NCBI RefSeq assembly: GCF_000878195.1
Contig: NZ_JXST01000046.1
Coordinates: 1-49,272, forward strand
DNA length: 49,272 nt
Origin: Mycolicibacterium llatzerense
GTDB lineage: Bacteria; Actinomycetota; Actinomycetes; Mycobacteriales; Mycobacteriaceae
Direction of reading: 5' to 3'
Shown here: positions 42,654 to 49,272 of the stretch, one piece after another
Layout of the letters: the number at the start of each line of letters is the position of its first letter
How positions within the stretch are numbered: the first letter of the stretch is position 1
The notes under the pieces: model-generated
Told to the model about the DNA's origin: nothing
Seen by the model: the letters and a program-made list of their open reading frames with translations, nothing else
Database searches by the model: none
Program-made: the position numbers and the translations under genes

Positions 42654-43888
42654 TCAGACCACGCGCGGCGTGACCCGGCTCGCGGCTTCGGCAGCGTTGC
42701 GTCGTGCGGTGTCGACATCCGCGGCGCGGGCCAGGGCCACGCCCATCCGGCGGGTCCGGAAACTCTCCGGCTTGCCGAACAGGCGAATGTCGGTGCCCGG
42801 CACCTGCAGCGCGTGATCGACGCCGTCGAAGACGATGCCCTCGGCCTCGACACCGCCGTAGATCACCGCGCTGGCCCCTGGCGTCTTCAGTGAGGTGTCC
42901 ACCGGCAGGCCGAGGATCGCGCGGGCGTGCAGCTCGAACTCGTTCTGCCACTGCGTGATCATCGTCGTCATGCCGGTGTCGTGCGGCCGCGGGCTGACCT
43001 CGCTGAACCACACCTGGTCGCCCTTGACGAACAGCTCGACACCGAAAACGCCCTGCCCGCCGAGGTTTTCGGTGACCTTGTGCGCGATCTGCTGGGCATT
43101 GGCCAGGGCGGCGGCCGACATCGGGTGCGGCTGCCAGCTCTCCACATAATCGCCGGCGACCTGACGGTGCCCGATCGGTTCGCAGAACTGGGTTTCGACC
43201 TGGCCCTCGGCGCCTGTGGTGTCCCCCGTCGCTTCGCTCGCCCCAACGGCACGGACGGTCAACAGCGTGATCTCGTAATCGAAGTCGACGAAGCCCTCGA
43301 CGATGATCCGGGTGTTGGTGACGCGCGCGCCCCGCCCATCGCGTAGTCCCAGGCCTTCGCGACGTCGTCCGGTCCGTCGAGCTTGCTCTGGCCCTTGCCC
43401 GAGCTGCTCATCACGGGCTTCACCACGCACGGGTAGCCGATGCCGCCATCGATGGCGGCCTGGAGCTCTTCCAGCGAGTCGCAGAACTTGTAGGGACTGG
43501 TCGGTACCCCGAGCTCCTCGGCGGCCAGCCGGCGGATGCCCTCGCGGTCCATCGTCAGGCGGGCGGCCCGAGCCGTCGGGATCACCCGCACCACACCGGC
43601 GTCCTCGAGTTCCTGCAGCGCCGGCGTCGCGATGGCCTCGATCTCGGGCACCACGAGGTCCGGCTTCTCGGCCTCGATCAGTGCTTTGAGCTGGTCGGGG
43701 TCGGTCATCGAAATGGTGCGCGCGTGGTGCGCGACCTGATGTCCCGGTGCGTTCGGGTAGCGGTCGACGGCAATGGTCTCGACGCCCAAGCGTTGCAACG
43801 CGATAAGCACTTCGCGACCGAGTTCGCCGGAGCCGAGCAGCATGACCTTGGTCGCGCTGGGCGACAGTGGGGTTCCGATGGTGATCAT
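42654..43888 (-). pseudogene. purT: purT (formate-dependent GAR transformylase) with a frameshift
   Basis: Two frames together make a full PurT. The first (43888 to about 43335) runs from MITIGTPLSPSATKVMLLGS through YPCVVKPVMSSSGKGQSKL to AWDYAMGGAR. The second resumes GARVTNTRIIVEGFVDFDYE, with GHRQVAGDYVESWQPHPMS and EVSPRPHDTG, to the stop at 42654. The break is in a CGCGCGCG run at about 43329-43337; removing two bases restores the frame. PurT makes formyl-GAR from formate and ATP in purine synthesis. Either a recent loss-of-function mutation, a slippage site or a sequencing error. The rest of the protein looks intact, apart from a small extra stretch (ASEATGDTTGAEG). Confidence 0.85.
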
Positions 43889-43923
43889 CGGGGGCTGAGT
43901 CTAGGGGGTGCGGCCCGATTTGC

Positions 43924-43985
43924 GTTGACCCGGAATCGTGGGCGCATGTCACTCGAATAAATGCGCCATGGTTTCCGAGTCGACG
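43924..43985. repeat. 62-bp repeat, copy 1
   Basis: Begins GTTGACCCGGAATC and ends with TGCGCCATGGTTTCCGAGTC plus GACG. About 70% identical to copy 2 at 44006-44067 over its full 62 bp. Each copy is itself an imperfect palindrome (GTTGAYCC ... GGGTCAACG). Lies upstream of purT. Confidence 0.75.
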
Positions 43986-44005
43986 GCGTGGCGGCCGAGA
44001 AGCAC

Positions 44006-44067
44006 GTTGATCCGGAACCCTGGGCGTTCGCTACTTGAACTTTTGCGCCATGGTTTGAGGGTCAACG
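44006..44067. repeat. 62-bp repeat, copy 2
   Basis: Begins GTTGATCCGGAACC and ends TGGTTTGAGGGTCAACG; direct copy of 43924-43985 starting 82 bp later. The left end of copy 1 and right end of copy 2 are also inverted (TTTGCGTTGACCC-type ends), so the whole 145 bp can fold as a large palindrome. Confidence 0.75.
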
Positions 44068-44072
44068 CAAAA

Positions 44073-44104
44073 CGAGGGCCCCGCACCGAAGCGCGGGGCC
44101 CTCG
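44073..44104 (-). terminator. Intrinsic terminator of fadA3
   Basis: A 12-bp perfect stem, CGAGGGCCCCGC against its complement, with an 8-nt loop. On the minus strand it is followed by TTTTGCG. It begins 11 bp after the fadA3 stop. Confidence 0.85.
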
Positions 44105-44115
44105 AAGAGACGAAA

Positions 44116-45333
44116 CTAGCTGAGCCGCTCGATGATCATGGCCATACCCTGGCCACCACCGACACACATGGTCTCGATGCCGAACTGCTTGTCGTGGGTC
44201 TGCAGGTTGTTGATCAGCGTCGCGGTGATGCGGGCGCCGGTCATGCCGAACGGGTGGCCGAGGGCGATGGCGCCACCGGAGACGTTCAGGCGGTCCTCGT
44301 CCATGCCGAGGGCGCGGGCCGAGCCCAGGACCTGCACGGCGAAGGCCTCGTTGATCTCGTACAGGTCGACGTCGCCGATGTTCATGTTGGCGCGGCCGAG
44401 GGCCTGCTTGACGGCCTCGATCGGGCCCAGGCCCATGATCTCCGGGGACAGACCCGACACACCGGTCGAGACGATGCGCGCGAGCGGGGTCAGGCCGAGG
44501 GCCTTGGCCTTCTCGTCGCTCATGATCACCAGGGCGGCGGCGCCGTCGTTCAGCGGGCAGGCGTTACCGGCGGTGATGGTGCCGTTCGGGCGGAACACCG
44601 GGTTCAGCTGGCTGATCTTCTCGTAGGTGGTGCCGGCGCGCGGGCCGTCATCCTTGGAGACGATGGTGCCGTCGGGCAGGGTGACCGGGACGATCTCGCG
44701 CTCGAAGAAGCCGGCGTTGATGGCCTCTTCGGCCTTGTTCTGCGACCGGACGCCCCAGTGGTCCTGGTCCTCGCGGCTGATGCCGGTGTGCAGGACGACG
44801 TTCTCGGCGGTCTGGCCCATGGCGATGTAGACGTCCGGGAGGACGCCGTCCGCGCGCGGGTCGTGCCACTCGGTGGCGCCTTCGGCCTGCTTGAGGGTGC
44901 GGGCCTGGGCCTCGTCGAACAGCGAGTTCTTGCTGTTCGGGGCACCGTCGGCGGCACCAACGCCGAAGCGCGACACGGTCTCGACACCGGCCGAGATGAA
45001 CACGTCACCCTCGCCGGCCTTGATGGCGTGGAACGCCATGCGGGTGGTCTGCAGCGACGACGAGCAGTAGCGGTTGACGGTGGTGCCCGGCATGAAGTCG
45101 TAGCCGAGCTCGACGGCCACGGCGCGGCCGAGGTTGTAGGCGGCCTCGCCACCGGGTTGTCCGCAACCGATCATCAGGTCGGCGACGTCGCGCGGGTCCA
45201 GCGCGGGGACCTTGTCCAGTGCGGCGCGGACCATCTGCGCGGCGAGGTCGTCGGGCCGCATGGTGGCCAGTGACCCCTTGACGGCACGGCCGATGGGGGA
45301 GCGGGCGGTGGAGACGATGACGGCTTCGGGCAT
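44116..45333 (-). CDS. fadA3: Acetyl-CoA acyltransferase (thiolase) FadA3
   Basis: A 405-residue thiolase starting MPEAVIVSTARSPIGRAVKG, with AGGAG 10 nt upstream. Catalytic Cys90 in VNRYCSSSLQ, His360 in ALGHPFGMTGAR and Cys390 in CVGGGQG. NEAFAVQVLGSARAL is the usual substrate-loop motif. It cleaves 3-ketoacyl-CoA to acetyl-CoA plus a shortened acyl-CoA in beta-oxidation. Size and neighbours match fadA3 (Rv1074c). Terminated by its own hairpin. Confidence 0.94.
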   Translation of the reverse strand: MPEAVIVSTARSPIGRAVKGSLATMRPDDLAAQMVRAALDKVPALDPRDVADLMIGCGQPGGEAAYNLGRAVAVELGYDFMPGTTVNRYCSSSLQTTRMAFHAIKAGEGDVFISAGVETVSRFGVGAADGAPNSKNSLFDEAQARTLKQAEGATEWHDPRADGVLPDVYIAMGQTAENVVLHTGISREDQDHWGVRSQNKAEEAINAGFFEREIVPVTLPDGTIVSKDDGPRAGTTYEKISQLNPVFRPNGTITAGNACPLNDGAAALVIMSDEKAKALGLTPLARIVSTGVSGLSPEIMGLGPIEAVKQALGRANMNIGDVDLYEINEAFAVQVLGSARALGMDEDRLNVSGGAIALGHPFGMTGARITATLINNLQTHDKQFGIETMCVGGGQGMAMIIERLS

Positions 45334-45387
45334 GACGGGAGCTCCTAGTCGATCCAAAGGAAAAAAAGGTATTGCTTTCCTCGGAAT

Positions 45388-46356
45388 TTATCCCGTCACA
45401 GGAGCGACGATCGGCGCGGGTACGCCTGTCGTGCGCCGCCACAGACGTGACACGTTTGTCAACCGCGCCAGCGCGTTGGTCTCGTCGGAGGTCCTGGAGA
45501 CCAGCGCCGATGTCGGCGGCGAGTCAGTTGTCCACTCGCCCAACGCTTCACACAACGCGGGGAGCAGCTGCTGGGCGGCCAGCGAGTACCCGGCCGCCGA
45601 CGGATGGAACATGTCCGAAGAGAAGAGCACCTCGGGTGCCTTGAGGAAATCGGGCGACAGCAGGTCGGAGAACGGCACCGGCACGCCGCCGAAGGTGCGG
45701 ACCTGGCCGGCCTGGGCCCGGGCCAACCGCAGGCCACGATTGCGGGTGACGAAGCGCAGCGGTTGCGGGATTGCGGCGATGGCGCCGAAGTCCGGGCAGG
45801 TGCCGACGACGACGACCGCGCCGCTGGCGTGCAGGCGCTGCACGGCGTTGCCCAGCCGGTGGGCCGACTGCCAGATGCCGTTGACGGCGGTGATGTCGTT
45901 GGCGCCGATCATGATGACCGCGGCGTCCGGCGGTGGACCCGCGACGAACATGGCATCGATCTGGCCCGACAGACCCTTGGAGGTCGCGCCCACAATGGCC
46001 TTGGTGGACAGCCGGATTCGCTTGCCGGATTGCTGCGCCAGCCCGCGGGCGAGCAGTACGCCGGGCACTTCGTCTGCGCTGTGGCAGCCGTATCCCGTGG
46101 CAGTGGAGTCGCCGAAGACCATCAAATGCAGGTCGAAAGGCACCCCGCGCTGCCATTTTTCGACGGGTCCGCCACCGGGGCCGTAGACGCCGTCAGCCCT
46201 GGGTGGCACGTCCCACGACTTGGGTATCACTCGGCGGGCCTTGGCGGCCTGCCCGGTCAACAGGTTTCGCGCCCCGACGTAGAACGAGCCCGTCGAGGCA
46301 ATGGTGGCTGCTGCCGCCAGCGCGATAGTCGTTCGGCGAGGTGCACGTGTGCCCAC
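45388..46356 (-). CDS. SGNH/GDSL hydrolase (Rv1075c-like)
   Basis: A 322-residue protein. N-terminal hydrophobic segment (9-28, TTIALAAAATIASTGSFYVG) suggests export or a membrane anchor. SGNH blocks: VFGDSTATGYG with Ser84, the Gly block (VGATSKGLSGQ), IGANDIT with Asn, and SSDMFHPSAAGY with the Asp-x-x-His pair. Secreted or membrane-tethered esterase, like Rv1075c. It ends 54 bp upstream of fadA3 on the same strand and could be cotranscribed. Confidence 0.9.
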   Translation of the reverse strand: MGTRAPRRTTIALAAAATIASTGSFYVGARNLLTGQAAKARRVIPKSWDVPPRADGVYGPGGGPVEKWQRGVPFDLHLMVFGDSTATGYGCHSADEVPGVLLARGLAQQSGKRIRLSTKAIVGATSKGLSGQIDAMFVAGPPPDAAVIMIGANDITAVNGIWQSAHRLGNAVQRLHASGAVVVVGTCPDFGAIAAIPQPLRFVTRNRGLRLARAQAGQVRTFGGVPVPFSDLLSPDFLKAPEVLFSSDMFHPSAAGYSLAAQQLLPALCEALGEWTTDSPPTSALVSRTSDETNALARLTNVSRLWRRTTGVPAPIVAPVTG

Positions 46357-46563
46357 GGCGTTCAGTTTAGGTGCGTTGCGCAGATTCGCAGGTCGATGAA
46401 CCCCGGGTGGCGCGGTTACGTAAATATATCGACTAGGGCATCAATTTGAGCACTTTGATTGTTGATCTATGTACCAGTGGCAAGCTAAGTTACGCGGGTT
46501 GTCTAACAAGTGACGTAGGTAACGAAGTACACCGGGAACTACAAAGGCGTAGGAGTGGTGGCG
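46357..46563. promoter_or_regulatory. Divergent promoter region between GDSL hydrolase and lipU
   Basis: About 200 bp, AT-rich in its middle (TAAATATATCGACTAGGGC at about 46422-46440). It should hold promoters for both divergent genes. No clear operator is seen. Confidence 0.4.
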
Positions 46564-47616
46564 ATGACCGCACCGAGTAGGGTCGTCAGGACCCATAGTG
46601 TTGGCATAAGTGCTGTTAAGGGGCGGAAACCACGCCGCTACCCGGTCAGCGACGGCGCGCCGGTAGAGATCGTCGAGGACGGTCCGAGCCTTGCTGGACG
46701 CCTGATGTCAGTGGCCGCAACCCTCGCCATCAAGTCAACTCTGACCATCGGCAGCTACGTTCCGAAGGCCCCCTGGCCATGGGGAATGGTCGACTTCGTC
46801 GCCCGCGTCATGAGGCCCGAGCCGGGTACCATCCGCGCCACGATCGGTTTGCCGAACTGTACGGCGCAACTGGTCCGCGCCAAGGGCGTGCTGCCGGCCG
46901 ACGGCAGGCGCAGCGTCATCCTCTACATGCACGGCGGGGCGTTCCTGACCTGCGGCGTGCATACCCACGCCCGCGTGGTCGGCGCGCTGTCGAAGTACGC
47001 CGACGCCCCCGTCCTGGTCGTCGACTACCGGATGATCCCCAAGCATTCGATCGGTGAGGCCATCGAGGACTGCTACGACGCCTACCGCTGGCTGCGCCTG
47101 AAGGGCTACGAGCCGGATCAGATCGTGCTGGCCGGGGATTCGGCCGGCGGCTACCTGTCGCTGGCGCTGGCCGAGAAGCTGCAGGAGGACGGCGAGCTGC
47201 CGGCCGCGGTGGCGACCATGTCGCCGCTGTTCGAGATCGACAACGAGAGCCGGGCCCAGCACCCGAACATGAAGTCCGACGCGATGTTCCCGGCGCACGC
47301 CTTCGACGCGCTGGTCGAACTCATCGAGGACGCGGCGTCGCGCCACATCGTCGACGGCCGGCCGGAAGAGGTGTACGAGCCCCTCGACCACATCGAGCCG
47401 GGGCTGCCGCGCACCCTGATCCACGTCTCCGGCTCCGAGGTGCTGCTGGGCGACGCCCGCAAGGCCGCCCACATGCTGGCCGCCAGCGGCGTGCCGGTCG
47501 AGGTGCACGTCTGGCCGGGTCAGATGCACGTGTTCCAACTCGCTGCCCCGCTGGTCAAGGAAGCCGACCGCTCGCTGAAGCAGATCGGCGAGTACATCCG
47601 CGAGGCAACCTGGTAA
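46564..47616 (+). CDS. lipU: Lipase/esterase LipU
   Basis: A 350-residue hormone-sensitive-lipase-family esterase. ATG (MTAPSRVVRT) with AGGAG 8 nt upstream; in-frame GTG codons just before it are less likely. HGGAF oxyanion motif at 123-127, nucleophile Ser193 in GDSAGG, acid segment near VSGSEVLLGDARK and catalytic His in WPGQMHVFQ. It hydrolyses short or medium ester lipids. Located as lipU (Rv1076). It is about 50 residues longer than my recollection of Rv1076 (about 297), with the extra at the N-terminus. Confidence 0.88.
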   Translation: MTAPSRVVRTHSVGISAVKGRKPRRYPVSDGAPVEIVEDGPSLAGRLMSVAATLAIKSTLTIGSYVPKAPWPWGMVDFVARVMRPEPGTIRATIGLPNCTAQLVRAKGVLPADGRRSVILYMHGGAFLTCGVHTHARVVGALSKYADAPVLVVDYRMIPKHSIGEAIEDCYDAYRWLRLKGYEPDQIVLAGDSAGGYLSLALAEKLQEDGELPAAVATMSPLFEIDNESRAQHPNMKSDAMFPAHAFDALVELIEDAASRHIVDGRPEEVYEPLDHIEPGLPRTLIHVSGSEVLLGDARKAAHMLAASGVPVEVHVWPGQMHVFQLAAPLVKEADRSLKQIGEYIREATW

Positions 47617-47658
47617 TCCGGTATGCGCAACCAGGGTGCGGCCTGACAACATGTACCC

Positions 47659-49053
47659 ATGCGCATCGCCCGGCACATCAGTGAGCTCATCGGCAATACG
47701 CCTCTGGTCCAACTGAACTCGGTTGTCCCAGCTGGCTCCGGGGTGGTGGCAGCCAAGATCGAGTACCTCAACCCCGGCGGCAGCGCCAAGGACCGCATCG
47801 CGGTCAAGATGATCGACGCCGCCGAAGAGGCGGGACTGCTGAAGCCGGGCGGCACCATCGTCGAACCCACCTCCGGTAACACGGGCGTCGGGCTCGCCAT
47901 CGTCGCGCAGCAGCGCGGTTACAAGTGCATCTTCGTCTGCCCCGACAAGGTCAGCGAGGACAAGCAGAACGTGCTGCGCGCGTACGGCGCCGACGTCGTC
48001 GTCTGCCCGACGGCCGTGGCCCCCGACCATCCGGACAGCTACTACAGCGTCTCCAACCGCCTCGTCAGCGAGATCGACGGTGCCTGGAAGCCCGACCAGT
48101 ACTCGAACCCGAATGGTCCGGCCAGTCACTACGAGACCACCGGCCCGGAGATCTGGGCCGACACCGACGGCAAGATCACGCATTTCGTGGCGGGCGTCGG
48201 CACCGGCGGCACCATCACGGGCACGGGCCGCTACCTCAAAGAGGTCTCGGGCGGCCGGGTGAAGGTCGTCGGCGTCGACCCCGAGGGCTCGGTGTACTCC
48301 GGTGGCACCGGCCGGCCGTACCTCGTCGAGGGCGTCGGTGAGGACTTCTGGCCGTCGGCCTACGACCCGAGCATTCCCGACGAGATCATCGCCGTGTCCG
48401 ACGCCGATTCGTTCGAGATGACCCGGCGCCTGGCGCGTGAAGAGGCCCTGCTGGTCGGTGGCTCGTGCGGCATGGCCGCGGTCGCCGCGATCAAGGTCGC
48501 CGAGCGGGAGGGTCCCGACGCGGTCGTCGTCGTGCTGCTGCCGGATGGCGGAAGAGGTTATCTGTCAAAGGTTTTCAACGACGAGTGGATGTCGTCGTAC
48601 GGCTTCCTGCGGAGCCGGCTGGATGGCACACCCGAGGAACACACCGTCGGCGACGTGCTGCGCGGCAAGTCCGGCGCGCTGCCGGACCTGGTGCACACCC
48701 ACCCGTCGGAGACGGTGCGCGACGCCATCGGCATCCTGCGCGAGTACGGCGTCTCGCAGATGCCAGTGGTCGGTGCCGAGCCGCCCGTGATGGCCGGTGA
48801 AGTGGCGGGCAGCGTGTCCGAACGTGAGCTGCTCTCAGCGGTTTTCGAGGGCCGGGCGAAGTTGGCCGATGCGGTGGCGCAGCACATGGGCCCGCCGCTG
48901 CCGCTGATCGGTGCCGGCGAGCTGGCGTCCGCGGCGGCCAAGGAACTGCGCGAGGTCGACGCCGTCATGGTCGTCGACGACGGCAAGCCGGTCGGCGTGC
49001 TGACCCGGCACGATCTGCTCGGCTTCCTGTCACAGGGCGGCTCGCGCAAATAA
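47659..49053 (+). CDS. cbs: Cystathionine beta-synthase
   Basis: A 464-residue PLP enzyme. PLP-lysine Lys44 in GGSAKDR, PTSGNTGVGLAIVAQQRGYK binding the cofactor, phosphate loop VGTGGTITGTGRYLK, and GGSCGMAAVAAIKV. A tail of two CBS domains (about 340-460) may bind nucleotides such as S-adenosylmethionine. It condenses serine and homocysteine to cystathionine. Length equals that recalled for Rv1077. lipU precedes it by 42 bp; no Shine-Dalgarno is clear. Cysteine production here and cysteine oxidation at 37.0 kb lie in one region. Confidence 0.94.
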   Translation: MRIARHISELIGNTPLVQLNSVVPAGSGVVAAKIEYLNPGGSAKDRIAVKMIDAAEEAGLLKPGGTIVEPTSGNTGVGLAIVAQQRGYKCIFVCPDKVSEDKQNVLRAYGADVVVCPTAVAPDHPDSYYSVSNRLVSEIDGAWKPDQYSNPNGPASHYETTGPEIWADTDGKITHFVAGVGTGGTITGTGRYLKEVSGGRVKVVGVDPEGSVYSGGTGRPYLVEGVGEDFWPSAYDPSIPDEIIAVSDADSFEMTRRLAREEALLVGGSCGMAAVAAIKVAEREGPDAVVVVLLPDGGRGYLSKVFNDEWMSSYGFLRSRLDGTPEEHTVGDVLRGKSGALPDLVHTHPSETVRDAIGILREYGVSQMPVVGAEPPVMAGEVAGSVSERELLSAVFEGRAKLADAVAQHMGPPLPLIGAGELASAAAKELREVDAVMVVDDGKPVGVLTRHDLLGFLSQGGSRK

Positions 49054-49138
49054 GCCGCGTAAGCAGGGGAGATTGACTTATCTTCTCCGATAGGGCGAGA
49101 TGCTCGCTTCTCGCTAATTCACCTTTGGAAAGGCCGCA

Positions 49139-49272
49139 ATGACCGAGTACCCGCCACCGCCGCCCGGGAATTTCCCGCCGCCCCCTCCGGGGAACTTCCC
49201 GCCGCCTCCGCCGGGCGGTTACCCGCCGGCTGGTGGGTACCCCGCTGCAGGTGGCCCGCCGGACAACAACCT
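49139..49272 (+). CDS. pra: Proline-rich antigen Pra homologue, N-terminal part
   Basis: Starts MTEYPPPPPGNFPPPPPGNF and runs to the window edge (44 codons visible). Tandem PPPPPGNF-type repeats then Gly/Tyr/Pro-rich GGYPAAGG. This is the N-terminal domain of the mycobacterial proline-rich antigen (Rv1078), whose remainder is an RDD membrane domain beyond the window. GGAAAGG lies 5 nt before the ATG. Downstream of cbs as in M. tuberculosis. Confidence 0.9.
   Translation, partial: MTEYPPPPPGNFPPPPPGNFPPPPPGGYPPAGGYPAAGGPPDNN

Noticed and set aside
43924..44067. Possible CRISPR-like repeats
   Set aside because: Only two copies, 62 bp long, with internal palindromes and no spacer pattern or cas genes.
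46735..48183. 482-codon minus-strand frame
   Set aside because: Opposite lipU and cbs, both of which have full catalytic motifs.

Overview
The window is high-GC chromosomal DNA from a mycobacterium, probably an environmental, fast-growing Mycolicibacterium-type species. The right half (about 22.9-49.3 kb) follows the gene order of the Mycobacterium tuberculosis Rv1057-Rv1078 interval: beta-propeller, fadD14, Rv1059, Rv1060, two patatins, lpqV, cysteine dioxygenase, rhodanese, membrane hydrolase, echA8, echA9, Bax1-I-like protein, fadA3, GDSL hydrolase, lipU, cbs, pra. These assignments come from recalled family features and gene order; no search was run. No rRNA, tRNA or CRISPR was seen.

Region 1 (1-6.3 kb) is a mosaic. 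Two tail-to-tail paralogues of a GjpA/PE-PGRS-like secreted protein (the left one only as its last 30 codons) form a roughly 270-bp inverted repeat that carries a 30-bp perfect palindrome in each arm. Between the arms lie an IS21 transposase relic, a signal-peptide beta-rich protein with a possible 5-codon leader, a strong intrinsic terminator, a MarR regulator and a frameshifted relic. Outside the right arm are an array of 14-bp-spaced TTTARYTAAA sites and a 31-codon remnant of the reductase gene that is complete 1.3 kb further on.

Region 2 (6.3-14.2 kb) holds a zinc-less MDR reductase, a GT2 glycosyltransferase, an orphan Mce protein, a DUF1254/DUF1214 lipoprotein, a small lipoprotein and a MalT-like ATPase/LuxR regulator. 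Region 3 (14.2-18.0 kb) is a tightly coupled leftward operon: unknown protein, DyP-type peroxidase, ThuA-like protein, BASS-type transporter; three of its four genes meet their neighbour by 4-nt overlaps (the DyP and ThuA-like genes are 8 nt apart). Region 4 (18.0-22.5 kb) has a DUF3060 membrane protein and a DcuS/DcuR-type two-component system divergent from dctA, with TGAAC repeats between them.

Region 5 (22.9-49.3 kb) is the Rv1057-Rv1078-like block with insertions: an alpha/beta hydrolase/TetR pair, a thiolase-like lipid-transfer protein with a KstR-type box upstream, a zinc alcohol dehydrogenase, an LCP ligase and a frameshifted purT. The cysteine dioxygenase-rhodanese operon is preceded by a 14-codon ORF containing Cys-Cys and competing hairpins, the pattern of mycobacterial cysteine-responsive attenuators. 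Several convergent gene pairs are separated by long hairpins, some belonging to dispersed palindromic families. Several genes (lpqV, echA9, the Rv1060-like gene) appear leaderless, with a TANNNT box 7 nt before the start codon.
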